From: Stercorarius parasiticus
Taxonomy: Eukaryota; Chordata; Aves; Charadriiformes; Stercorariidae
Reading direction: 5' to 3'
NCBI GenBank assembly: GCA_013396915.1
Contig: VWZL01002212.1
Span: 489,182 to 553,181 of the forward strand
DNA length: 64,000 bases
Below the pieces are notes generated by a model. The model saw nothing but the letters and a program-made list of their open reading frames with translations. It searched no databases and was not told the origin of the DNA. Positions 53,401 to 64,000 of the stretch are shown here, one piece after another. Positions within the stretch are counted from its first letter, which is position 1. Each line of letters starts with the position of its first letter. A program made the position numbers and the translations under genes.

Positions 53401-56400
53401 TCTACACTACGCAAAGCATCTCAAACGGTCATTCAAAGCCAAACTATGAGAAAGGGCTTCAAACCAATCTACGCAATTCTCTAAGCACAGGGACCTGTTT
53501 CTGAATCCTATTCCATTTCGTACAGGGCAGGACAGAGAGAACTAGATGGAAGAGAATCCATCCATTAGAGATCCTTAGCCTACATTTCACTCCTGATTAA
53601 GAACTACATACATTTCTCTGAAAAATAGCGAAAATTACTTGAAATTGACCCACCAAAGAAATTCTGGCGAAGCGTCCGCTCCCTTTTTTATTATAAGGAG
53701 AGCCCCAGTCATGCTCCTTCAGTCCAAGAATATTTGGATCAATTCTAACACCTCTTTCAGAAGTCATACGCTACCCCAAACTGGAAGCACTGACAACTCA
53801 GCTTCAATTTCTGAAGCTGTAATCCTGAAGAAAAAAGAATGCAATGGTTCGTAATGTGGAGAGACCACACAACATGGTCTGTTTGGTACCACTGCTTACA
53901 GGGAGTCTTCTGCTGCCTAGCCTGTATGAGCAGCTCTTAAATACTCAAACCTCCTGATGAGTATGGATGAACCTTATTGCCCTCTTCCTAGTATTTCCCA
54001 GCTACCAGTTCTGTAATCATTGCACTTTGCCAAGAAGTACAGCACAACTCGGGTCTAATTCAGGACTAACTTGAGTTACTGTGGCACTGCCACATATAGA
54101 GAGTTGTAGATCATCTACAATGCTGCAAACTCCACCCTGTAACAAAATGCAGTGTAGGATTCATGCTACAAATCAATGTTCCTCCACTGCAACCAAAGCT
54201 CGGCAAAATACTTTAGCTGCTCAACTGCAAGGTTATGAAGAAATTAATCCCAGTTATTTTAAGTGGACTTAGAAGTATGAAGCATGACCAAATCTATTAC
54301 TATAAGTTCATCTGGCACTCAAAGAAAGAAGCTGGCATACAAAGGTACTAGGTAAGTGTAAAGGGTCTAAAGGAAAAAAAACCAAAACAAAACAAACAGC
54401 AAGGAAAGCACTACACCTTGTGATAACACGAAGGCCATGATGGACAGAAACAGCAGACAATAGGATCAATCCAGTCTTGCACTGAGAAACAAAACCTGAA
54501 CACAAGAGGCCTGTTATACCACTATCATCACTAACTTCTTTGCCTACCATTTTTGTCTGCATTTGAAATCATTAAGCTGGAACTGAACCAAAAAAAAAAA
54601 AGCCTTTTGACTCCAGAGTTACAGAGTAGGATGACTAGCTCTTAGGAAGACAAGTGAAGCTATACTGAGCTATAAAGCTCAAACATGAAATAAAAGTGCA
54701 CTGAACGTTTAATATTCTCTCAACAGTCTAAGAAGTCAAAAAAATAACCAGACATGTGAGTGTAAGGATACAAATATTGTTTATACAACTGCAGAAAATA
54801 AGGAATGCAACACAGCAACATCATCAACAAAAGTGTCTTAATTAAACACAAGCTGCTAAAACACAGCAGGCATCCCAGAGTAACATTTCCTTCATAAAAA
54901 TTTGGATTTAGTGACAAGAATGTTCCCCAATTTAAAGTGGTAAATTGATAGAAACACTATGTAAGAAACTCAGTCATCCAGTATGCACTAAGTGTAGCGA
55001 TGCCATGTTTTTCCATAACATCAAAATGAAGGCAAGGCCGCTGTCTTGGTTTTCTAGAAAAAGGTCACATGATCCCTTGCCCACACTCATTAATAAGTCA
55101 GGTAAGATTATTATAAAGATATCAAAGCCTTTATTTGAAATTTAGTAAGAGTCTATTTACTCTGTAATCAATGAGATTGTGTAAAAGGCAAAAGCAAAGC
55201 AATATGAAAAAAACCCCAGTAAATCAAGTATTTCCCTTGTTCATGTCATCCCTATATCTTTAACACCACATTAATTCTAGAACATCTGTCACACAGTCTT
55301 TATCACAAGGAGATGAGTGCACCTGGATACTAATTTATATATACCTAATTCTCTGTTTCTGCATAACATAAAAAGCTCTTTTTATCAGCCTTCAGTGAGA
55401 TCAACCAACATTTCTGTTCAAAAAACTACGGGACAGGTAGGAGGGGGACACAATGAGGAAGCAGAGAGGGAAGAGTCAGCCAAAGCAGTAGAAAACAGGA
55501 AATTATATTAGTCTTCAAAGTTCTGGAAAAAAAAAAAAGGGTTCCTACAAAAACCTTTTTGAAAAAGCTGTATTTTTCTCTATCAGATAGAATGACATCT
55601 ACCTACAAATCCTTTACAAGTTCTCAGATACAGCTACAGTACATCGAATCTTAGATACTTATACTACTTTAAAACTCACAAAGTGAAGGGGAAAACGCTC
55701 ATTAGGACAACCCTAAATTTGAGGGCGGCTTTAAAGGGGTGTAAAAGCAATTATAAAATGTATCTCTGTTACCTACATAAAATGTAAAATAGATGTACAT
55801 TAATAAAGTGAAAGTTCTTTATTGTGCTTGTGAAAGAAAAGTTCTACATCCATCCCTTTCATTTCTGATGTTCATGTAAACCCAAGAACTAGAGTGTGAG
55901 TTCAAATGCGGAAGTCTGAAAAAAAATCTTGTTTTTACAGCTCTTTCCTTTTGGTAATGGCAGCTTCAATGCAAGTGATACACAAACTTCTGCATTTGGA
56001 ATTTCAAATTATTTAACCGAAAGAACTTGTGAGTTTTAGGAATAACCATGTGAAAGTTTTAATCTTCAAGAAACAGTAATGACACTGGATAAATACTTAT
56101 CCACCTCAGGCATAAACTCAGTAACGTTTGTGAGAATATAGATGAAAATAGCAGAGGTTTGGTATGAGTAGTTACAGAATTTCTCCTCTTCAGTTTTCAA
56201 AAACAACAGACAATACAAGATTTTGATTCTTAAATTTATTTTTAGCAGGATGTGTGTGCTAATGGATGGTGACATCATTAGAAGATAGGTCCATGTCCAC
56301 CACCTGCAACAGAAGCTAGACAGATGTTAAAGAAAACAATTTAAGAGTTAAAGATGACACTACTTACCCAGAGCAGACTTACGAAAATCATCTACTAAGC

Positions 56401-59400
56401 AGTACACTTAGCTTTTGATGCAGACATGATAGCTCATATTATTAATCTGTTGTCAAAATTTCCTGTCAAGATCTAATGTATACATTACCTTGATTTTGAT
56501 GGGAATCATGCATTACTGTTTAGAAATAACTATTAGAGAAACTCTTATTTTAAAAAAAAATACTCATGGAAAGATTGGGTTGTCAAAGTTACTTACCTGT
56601 AAATTTTCTTCAGAAGATAAAAAAATCTGCAAATTTAGGTCTAAAGCTCCCGTCTAAAGTTTAAAGTTAGCACGAATTCACTGGGAATTCAAATTCTAAT
56701 ACTGTTAAACCAGGTCAACAGTAGGTAACGTTTCTAGATTCCACTAAAAATACAAACACTTGTTTCTTACCATACCCGGGTGTTTGACAAAGCAATAAGG
56801 TAGGATCTCAGCAATATACTCACAGATGGCTGATACTAATTCAGAAAGAAATGAAGATTTGTTATGTTACAACCCAGAGATCATGTTATACTCAAAAAAA
56901 AAAGGCAACAGCCAGAAGTCTAACAAACGAAACAAGCTTGCCTAGAACAAATTAATTTCACCAGAAATTACACATCAGCAGCAAAACCTAGGAACAGACA
57001 CCTTAGGAAACACATTCTCAAAGAATTAGGTGACAGGCCCGTTCCCAGTGCTATTTCAAATGAGGTATGGTATTTCTAAAGACCGTAAAAACAGAGTCCT
57101 TGCTTCAGAAAACAAATGCATCTGGCTACAGGTATTTGGTATTTACATCAGAAGATAGCCATTTCTTAAAAATAAAATAAATAAAAAAACAACAGAGAAA
57201 CTAAGTCACCTGGCCCTATAGACAGTATCATGAAGACATCCTGATCCTGCATTTCAAAACTTCTGAACATTTATCAGCCTGCACTTCCCAAACCAAAAGG
57301 CACTACTGGTAGTGAGCATAAAGTCACTTCACTCATCTTAAGGCAAGTTCAGAAGTTTGACTTTCAGGTTCTCATTCTTTACAATCTCTTGGCTCAGAGC
57401 TCTTTATCAGTACATTGGGTTGACACCACCTTAGCTCACAGTTCTTTATTAGTAACCTGCATTTATACCACATTGATCAGCCTAAAACCATTCTTACAGT
57501 ACACCTCAACATCCTAGGACTTGATTTGTTCAAAACAGACTGCTACAGATACTGAAGACTGGCTCCTGCTTTCTGAAAACAGACCTCCGAAACCAGTCTA
57601 AAACTGGAAGTGTGCTGTATTAGAATGTAACAGTTTAAATAATTCAACCAAGAAACACAGTTTTAAGGGCCACGACAGCCTGGGAATAAGCAATTGCTTT
57701 CACTTACAGCTATGAACTCTTTGATCTAGTAATACTGGGAAATTAAACTGTTTTGTATTTGTTGAAAACAACCAACGAGTGGAATCTGTTCACAGCTGCA
57801 CACCATTCATAATTTCTGATTAATTGAGCTCTTTTGTTTTTACAGAAGTATAGATCTGTCTGAAGGACTAAGTAACTGCTTTTTGAGCAATACACTATTC
57901 CCAGTGGTCTACTATACCTAAGCAGGGTCTAATTGCTGGTAATAATCTATAAGTGAGTGTCTCAAGACAATCAGTCCCATGCTGGTACTGTGGGAACTTG
58001 TCCTTCAAACACATCACACACAGAGAGACGGAAGACAGGGAAAGTGATTAAAAGCTTAAGGCTTCCTGTTCTTTAATCTTCCAGATTCCATTGTGCAGCT
58101 GGTTCAGTTGCTACTGCAATCAGCACTAACATGCACACCATCTATCTCTCATGAAGTTGGCTGACAGTCTTCCCACAGGATAAACACAGTGAAGTAGACA
58201 GGAAGAACGTTCATCAAGTACTTTTCTGTGAGGCATAGAGCAAAAGAAGGAAGTCAGGAAATAAGAGCAGTCTGATCTGAATGATCACTTCAGATACATT
58301 GTGAAAAGCATTTTCCTGAACAAAGACACCACAGAATCTGAGCTCAAGTTATGAAGTTAAAAGGGTAAAGAAACCACAGAATGAAGAAAATGTTCTTGAC
58401 AGGCCTGTATGATATGAAACCTGAAGAGCAATTAATTTGTGCACCATGTAAGGACTACAAGCATATGCTGCAGTTACAGGGCACTGCAACTCTTCTATTA
58501 ACTCCCCTTGCAAAAGGATGCAGCTTACGTTCTATTACTGCAATACCCGAGTTAAGGCTCAAAGCTGAGACAAGGGATCTGGGAAGCAATGGACATGAAA
58601 TTATATACCTACTTAGGATACGCGGAATGTTCAGTAGGAGGTCTGACAGTATTACGTGGTACGAACGGAAAAGGGATGACTGGGAATAGTGAAGAATAGA
58701 ATAATTTAGGGGATCATTTCCTCATAATGAGCCATTCACTCTGCATCCTTCTTTTATTAATTTGTCTTGTCCTAATGGTGTTAGTGCTACAAATACTGCT
58801 AACCAGCTGTGTGAGAGGCTGTAGAACCTAAAACTACATTTTATTGCGTTTAATGGATGCTTCCGTCATCTTAAAAAGTTCTGCTGAAATCAGTAATTAA
58901 ACTCATCCTTTAAGTGGCTTCACAAACCTACAACAACCAGAAAGATCATTCTATTCACAAAAAGGATATTAAAATGTAATACATAAGTAAGACTTACAAC
59001 AATGAAAGAAGAAGAACAAGAAAAAAAATTACTCTGAGGAATTAAGTTTGTACCACTCAGGATAAGAATTTCTATCTGCACTACTAAAACTAAATCTGTA
59101 CATATAATGAAGACAAAGAAAAACACTGAAGTGATTACAGTTGTAACATTACCTAATGTTGAGCTGGTTTAACAGATTTAGAACACTAGAACCAAAAAAG
59201 AAGTGCTGGAAGCAAAGACCTAATAGTGGCAATTAACTATTTACCCTTGGAGAGAAAATTTGTTTAGGCAAACTAAAAACATTTGCAAGAACAAGCTTTA
59301 GTGAAGAATAGACTAAAACAAAACATTACGCACTTCCAGCTTATGTTCTTTCTCTGCAAGGAATTCTTTTTGACATCGGAGAAAGTCCGACAACATTCGA

Positions 59401-61816
59401 GTTAGCTGTTTTCTATCATCTATCTCAGCTGCCAACCTGCCATTGTAATCCGCCAGCAACATACATGCATCATCTACCATTTTGGAAAGTTGCTCTCCAG
59501 ATTCCTTATCTAAAAAGGAAGCAGAGAAAAACCAAGTAAAGCACGATTTCATTATATACAGTGAAATTCTCAGAACAGCATTTCAGTTACTGGATCCCCA
59601 ACCCTCACCTGTTATTCTGTCTAACAGGGACACATCTTGGACCTCTATAGGCAAAGAAGCTATTCTCTGATGAACTGCTGCATCCCCAGAGGCAGCATTT
59701 TCTAGTTCTTGTAATGCTCTAATGAGATCTGTGGTCTGAAAAAAGCACACAAGATTTGAGAGCTAGTTTAAATAAACAGATCCTGGTACGAAACAGTATT
59801 TCACAATAAGCTTATAAAATCAATTTGCTGGTAATTTTAAAAGCATTTATGATATCAGCATTATAGCAACATTCTATCCTCTCTCAGACTGAAAATAAAA
59901 CAAAACTAAGCCATTAATTCTAAGAGCAATATCACAGTGTTCCTAGTTTTAAAGGTCACCTTCCTAAAATAGATTTTTCATTTAAATTCTTGGTATAGAC
60001 TACTTATAAATCTTTTGACAGTGGTGATTATTTTACAGTACCTTTCATTTTACTATACTTTTTTGAAATTATCTTTCTTGTAGTTTTGCTTCACTACCGC
60101 ATCAGACTAGATCAGTGCACTTCTTTTGGAAGTAGGGCTGATGTTCATAGAAGCCCAGATATCTGCTACAGAGAAACATACTAAATTGTGATTATTTTAG
60201 AACAGTCATTCCTTGCTGTAACAAAAAGCCTTTTGAGTCGGGGCAGTACCGTAACAAAAGAATTATAAAAGCCGTAACAATGCAAGATAGATAAAAACTT
60301 TTCCCAACCATCATGATTGCAACACTGAAAAGATATTTTACTCATAAACCAATAACAATCTTATTCTAATACACGTGTTACTGGTTACCACCCTGGAAAC
60401 CAAATGAGAACCTAAAACATCGTAGAAACTAATGCTGAAATCCTGATGTGGACAAAGCTGGATATATAGTTCATACACTTTGGTTTAGTGTCAAACTGAC
60501 TAAAGTTACAGCACGCTCAACTTCTTAGGTCCACTTGTAACCTACAGTACCGTGAAGGAAAGTTTCAGGTGTAGTCACCCTTGCCCAGAAACAGTACCTC
60601 ATTAAAAAAAGACAGACAGAAATCATTCAAAAACAAGACTAACTGAGAAATTCTACATGAAACCATACGCAAATGCAGAATTTTATAAACATGCTTTTAC
60701 CTGTGGAGGGTCAGCGGGAGAACTTCGAGGCGAACAGTTATTTTCATCAACTTTTATCTGTTCATATGTGCGCTTCCTCACCTTTCTGTCTCCATCTAAA
60801 TGAAAACAAACAGAGGAGTCAGAGAAATAATATTTCAGCCAAGAAATCGAATCCTTGTACACACACAAAATACTTACATAAAGCTTGCCTAAGTTGTTCT
60901 AATACATCATTTTCATAAACAGACCTTTCTTCCCAGATAGAGAGCACTCGGCCAAGGTGTTTCTTACAACTCTCATCCGTTTCACTGTTATAAGAAAAAA
61001 AGCAAAAATCAGCACTAGGTAAAAGGACAGCACTGCCATATGATTATCTTTCACAGAAGGAGACCTTGGCATACTATATCAACATCAAAGTATCAGAAGT
61101 CCAATAATCTCAGAAAATAATAAAATCACATTTTAAAGAAAAGAAAGCAAAGACCAGTTCAAGATGTCTTAGCAAGCACATAAAAAAAGCCAACACCCAA
61201 TTCTCTTTCTGTTTGTTGCTCAACCCGTAAGTCTGTAGGTCTCTAAGCCTATTACGCAAACACTGCAAATAGGTTTGTGTTGCTTCAACAGCTGTGTACC
61301 ACGTGAAAATAATTCTGTACCAAGACTCTGGCATCCTCATGCAACGAGAGGAATGGCTGCTGAGAAAGAACAAATCATGCAACACTACTAATGAAACACA
61401 TCAAACTGCTGTAGCATATAAACACAGACTGAAAGCAAGTCTTAAATTAAGGCATAGCTAGCAGCTTTCTAAGGCAAAAGGGACTCACTGCAGATGAATT
61501 TACTATGTAACTTCATCCAACAGCATTAAGACTATCCAAGATCAAAAGCACATTGAATAAATTAAGACTTCAAGTACAGAAACAGCACATAAGGACTAGC
61601 TGTGTCAGAAGAGATGAACTGAGGACTTTTCTAAATCCCCCTCAAATACAGTATGATGAAGGACACTGCACAGAAGTTTACTGTACCTTGAAACATGCTT
61701 AAAAGCCTCCACTATTACTGGAGCAAAGTCTTTCGTAAATTCTGGTCCTTTCCTTTTGCTGTTCTGTATGACATCATTGGCCAAGTACAGGAATGTCAGC
61801 TTCCTATTTGGTTTTG
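32291..61816 (-). CDS. RPRD1A: RPRD1A, Pol II CTD-binding regulator, exons 2-7
   Basis: Six exons join in frame to give 261 residues ending in TGA, matching human RPRD1A (p15RS, 312 aa) from residue 51 to the end with few substitutions and one residue fewer in the linker. Exons 2-3 encode most of the CTD-interacting domain (CID): an [19 protein letters not shown] stretch, then [20 protein letters not shown]. Exon 4 is the basic and acidic linker ([13 protein letters not shown]). Exons 5-7 form the C-terminal coiled coil, including [16 protein letters not shown] and the end FAGDIYSDD. In the family, the CID binds phosphorylated RNA polymerase II CTD in the nucleus and the coiled coil dimerises; RPRD proteins act with the phosphatase RPAP2 in CTD dephosphorylation and affect cyclin D1 and Wnt target transcription. 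The first exon (about 50 residues) is outside the window. All split-codon phases agree. Confidence 0.97.
38461..38939 (-). mobile_element. CR1 LINE, 5'-truncated
   Basis: About 480 bp, sense strand minus. The 3' end at 38461 carries the ATTCTATGAT-type octamer tail and the very conserved TTGGAAGGGACC block (in reverse complement). The minus frame 38710-38904 encodes [19 protein letters not shown] and onward, the C-terminal end of the CR1 reverse transcriptase protein, so the copy keeps the end of ORF2 plus the 3' UTR. It stops at about 38939, a typical 5' truncation. It looks moderately young, and it is the main evidence that the genome is avian. Confidence 0.95.
40737..40915 (+). other. Candidate antisense terminal exon, unproven
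   Basis: A strong polypyrimidine tract and TTTTCTCAG (to 40736) precede 43 codons in phase 0, beginning [14 protein letters not shown] and ending [10 protein letters not shown], with stop TAA at 40866-40868 and AATAAA at 40910-40915. The order acceptor, short ORF, stop, poly(A) signal is that of a last exon on the strand opposite RPRD1A. I do not recognise the peptide, and I found no upstream exon in matching phase: the open stretch 40017-40207 ends at a GTGAGT donor but in the wrong phase. AT-rich introns produce such arrangements by chance, so this is weak. Confidence 0.15.
53261..53280. repeat. (GTTT)n short run
   Basis: Several GTTT units in a T-rich stretch of RPRD1A intron 6. Trivial simple repeat. 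Confidence 0.8.
59334..59509 (-). CDS. RPRD1A: RPRD1A exon 6
   Basis: 176 bp: two bases finishing a split Asp codon, then 58 codons. It encodes [18 protein letters not shown] and [20 protein letters not shown], the core of the C-terminal coiled coil. The acceptor is TTTTTAG and the donor GTGCGT, after codon HKLE. Confidence 0.97.
59609..59735 (-). CDS. RPRD1A: RPRD1A exon 5
   Basis: 127 bp: 42 codons plus one base of the next Asp codon. It begins [19 protein letters not shown] and ends VSLLDRIT. It opens the coiled-coil (CREPT-type) region. The acceptor is TTTTTTCAG and the donor GTGAGG. It is separated from exon 6 by an intron of only 99 bp. Confidence 0.97.
59736..60700 (-). other. RPRD1A intron 4
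   Basis: 965 bp, GT-AG. AT-rich, no repeat or nested gene recognised. Confidence 0.85.
60701..60795 (-). CDS. RPRD1A: RPRD1A exon 4
   Basis: 95 bp: two bases completing a split Tyr codon, then 31 codons. It encodes the linker after the CID, with [13 protein letters not shown] and a Ser/Pro-rich end. It is the least conserved exon and is one residue shorter than the human one (DENN against DENEN). The basic cluster could serve as a nuclear localisation signal (inference). Confidence 0.96.
60878..60984 (-). CDS. RPRD1A: RPRD1A exon 3
   Basis: 107 bp: one base finishing a split Ser codon, 35 codons and the first base of a Tyr codon. It encodes [20 protein letters not shown] and [14 protein letters not shown], the last helices of the CID. 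The Arg before VLSIW lies in the helix that contacts phosphoserine in related CIDs. The intron to exon 4 is only 82 bp. Confidence 0.97.
60985..61686 (-). other. RPRD1A intron 2
   Basis: 702 bp with donor GTACAG. The minus strand has an open stretch at 61110-61385 that matches nothing I know and is probably chance. No repeat recognised. Confidence 0.8.
61687..61816 (-). CDS. RPRD1A: RPRD1A exon 2 (most 5' exon in the window)
   Basis: 130 bp: two bases finishing a split Ala codon, 42 codons and two bases of a Ser codon. It encodes [20 protein letters not shown] and [20 protein letters not shown], the central helices of the CID, including the Asn-Asp pair typical of CTD-binding grooves. The acceptor is CATTAG. 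The missing first exon must end with the G of the Ala codon. Confidence 0.97.
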
Positions 61817-64000
61817 CTAATGAAGAGCAATAAGAATAATTAGAAATTTTAGTTTCTCCAACTAATACCTATTTATCCACATTTATACTAAACACAGAAG
61901 AAGCAAATCATGTGCTTTTCCTACTCTCATCACTGCTTACAACATTTTACTCTAATTTTTTATTTAAAAATGTGAAGACTTTGGTCACCCATTGACTTTT
62001 CTCTCCTGCTGTAACTCCTTCCTCAGATTCTTCCTCCTTCATAATGACAAAACATCCCTCTAGCCCCCTCTCCAAAAATAAACAGGAAAAAACCCATGAT
62101 ATTCCAAAAATGTTCTTCAGGTCCCAACTATTTTCAGGTGTTTTCCTGAGCCTGATGCTATTTGTCTGTTTGGTAGCCTTCATGTATTTCTTCCACATAC
62201 TTCAGCTTCCCTTTGAGCCTGCGTAAGCTTCTTACACCGATGAAGTCCTCTGACAAGGAGCTTCAGAGATCCACAATCATTCATGTGAAGAACCTCCTCC
62301 TTTCGGTTTGAATTTCATTCAGTTTAATATGACCAACCCTCATTCTTTGATTTGAGCAAATCAAACAGTCAATCCTTAGTCAACCTCTCCATATTACTGT
62401 GATACTTCCCTTCCTCATCTCCTAATCATTAAAACATTCATGTGTCTACAGCTGTAATGCCAAGAAAACATTTTCAAAAAATCACTTTCAGGCTGCTGTG
62501 GTGCATATTTTCTCCAAGTGTCATAAGCATTTTACCCCATTCCCAATAATGTGCAATAGATTCCAAGCTTCCAATTTACAAAGTACTTCTGCAAATCTAT
62601 TCCGTGTTTTAAGTGTTCCTACTCAGGTATTTTCATTTATCATCACACTTCATCTAATCTTCATTAGTCTACAGGTTTCTCAGAGCTGCAACTCTTATTG
62701 TAACACTTCTAACCTTGTCTTAACACCAGAAAAACTTTCAATATCCATTACCACCACACACACTCAGTATGTATGCGCCAAGTTTAAAAAGAGGTTTCTC
62801 TTGAAAGACAAGATCTAAGTTTTTTCTGCCCTCTCAAGGAAAGCAGCACTGTGCTAAAGCCAATCTAGGATTTCTTAAACCTCATGCTTAGTTCCCAATA
62901 TGATTTGATCTTGTTAAGTTTCCACTCCAACCTCTCAAACATGCAGAGCCACCACCCTCAAATACAAACAGAAAATTCAATGTTAATATGCTTCTATTCT
63001 AAGGAAATGTTTTTGAGAATAAGTTTTGCATTGTAGAAAGACTCCTCTGAAGGATTTTTCCTTGAAGTATTGAATTTTTCCCATCCTCTTGGACAGACAT
63101 ACCCAACAAGTTAAAAGAGTTCTGGATTAAGTGGTAAAAAAAAAACCTGCATTGAAAGTAAAAATGCACCTATCTTAGAATCAAGGCAAAATAAAAAGTG
63201 GTAAAAAAGAATTAGTTTGGAAGTGCTGGACACAAGGTGGCTCTTATCAAAAGTCTGCTTCAAATAGTGAAGTCGCTACCTGCAAACACCCAGGAGATCA
63301 TCTATTTGGGTCAACATCTGACTAAACTAAAACATTGACTTCATAGACTTACACTACCTAATTTCTGTATTAAAAACTGACTGACAATATAGCAATACAT
63401 CTCCTACCTATGTTTCAGGTAAAACATAGCTCTGACACATAGAAAGCTTTGAATTATTCAAAGAGAGACTCTTCGAAAACACATCTTGTCTCATGGGTGC
63501 ACCAAAGCTAATCAGCATTTACCAAAGCTGACCCTGCCCTCCCCATTTCTTAGATGAGCCCAGAATTAGGGCTTAAAATGTAACAAAGCAGACTGTTGCC
63601 CATGCTACATCCTCTGAACTGCATGCAGGATATGTTCTTGTCTACCCATGTCACAGAAAAAAAAAGTCATTATTTTAATCCTCAGAAATGTAACTGATTT
63701 GTTTCAGACCTCAACTTCCTTGTTTCCAACAAGTAACGAAATCAACTGAGCTGGTATAAAGACTGGAGATGTATGCAGTGCCATGAAGTCAGGTGATGTT
63801 GATTCTCACAAAGCTTAGACTTATCTGTTCACTACAGTAAACATATCAGTATGCCGTATTTGGAAAAAGTGTGCTAAAACCCAGGAAGTCATGTTCAATC
63901 TTATTTCCTCTAGTATTACCTTTTTAGCTTTCTACTACAATTCAACAGAAATAAAGCTGCATTTAATGAACACAAATCTTCAAAATGCTATCAAGCTGTG
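61817..64000 (-). other. RPRD1A intron 1, continuing past the window
   Basis: No stretch in these 2.2 kb matches the expected first coding exon (about 50 residues with a Leu-Trp-Leu-Ile-His-His motif), so intron 1 extends beyond 64000. It contains an old CR1/L3 fragment at about 62225-62450. Confidence 0.8.
62225..62450 (-). mobile_element. Old CR1/L3-type LINE fragment
   Basis: Read on the minus strand, this stretch follows the pattern of the CR1/L3 ORF2 C-terminus: an ATGGAGAGGTTGA-type block, an ATGAAATTCAAACC-like block, AGGTTCTTCAC, then TGGATCTCTGAAGCTCCTTG. These resemble the usual N-E-I-Q-.-E-.-.-F-F-T and L-W-.-S-L-P segments. It is heavily diverged and frame-disrupted; ends are approximate. 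Confidence 0.6.

Larger units (their letters stand above)
32441..59333 (-). other. RPRD1A intron 6, 26.9 kb
   Basis: The donor is GTGCGT (59332-59333 and lower) and the acceptor CAG at 32441. It falls between codons. It contains a CR1 copy (38461-38939), a GTTT run and several open stretches that may be chance or decayed coding DNA (40017-40915 +; 51805-52223 -). Otherwise it is plain AT-rich intron. A C/T-rich patch lies at 37610-38240. Confidence 0.85.

Noticed and set aside
58381..58689. 102-codon ATG frame on the + strand near RPRD1A exon 6
   Set aside because: Antisense to an intron, no recognisable motif and no matching splice sites; taken as chance.
1..64000. CRISPR arrays, operons, prophage or other prokaryotic systems
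   Set aside because: No regularly spaced repeats and no dense same-strand coding. The introns and CR1 repeats show that this is vertebrate DNA.

Overview
The window is a piece of vertebrate nuclear genome, most likely from a bird. It is AT-rich and gene-poor, with GT-AG introns and long introns. Its repeats belong to the CR1/L3 LINE lineage, and the best-preserved copy (38461-38939) has the truncated, octamer-ended form typical of avian CR1. Nothing suggests a bacterial or viral origin. The two genes correspond to the human 18q12.2 neighbours C18orf21 and RPRD1A, here in tail-to-tail orientation.

Layout. 1-18492 is non-coding; the only recognisable content is an ancient CR1/L3-type LINE relic (about 4520-6310, + strand) and a short CR1 tail (about 13515-13600). 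18493-18971 holds a perfect 198-bp direct repeat whose copies flank an 81-bp GC-rich scrap bounded by single N bases; it reads as an assembly join error. A CpG island with another N (19352) covers about 19022-19620 and has promoter-like motifs: CACGTG, a GC box and four tandem TGACG units. C18orf21 (+) follows. Exons 2-4 are clear (20292-20491, 23660-23868, 24294-24447), but the first coding exon is not found and was probably lost at the damaged CpG island. A 3.3-kb spacer with an AT/CA microsatellite separates it from RPRD1A (-). RPRD1A runs from a likely poly(A) signal at 27780 through a long 3' UTR to six coding exons (32291-32440, 59334-59509, 59609-59735, 60701-60795, 60878-60984, 61687-61816). 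Its first coding exon lies beyond the right edge. Intron 6 is 26.9 kb and carries a CR1 and several unexplained open stretches.

Function. RPRD1A is a regulator of the RNA polymerase II C-terminal domain, with an N-terminal CTD-interacting domain and a C-terminal coiled coil. C18orf21 is an uncharacterised conserved protein with two CxxC pairs that could form a zinc ribbon. The two genes converge and share no visible promoter. I found no convincing new biological system. The most useful observations are the assembly damage at the C18orf21 promoter and first exon, the possible zinc ribbon, and two weak candidates for unannotated or decayed coding sequence inside the large RPRD1A intron.
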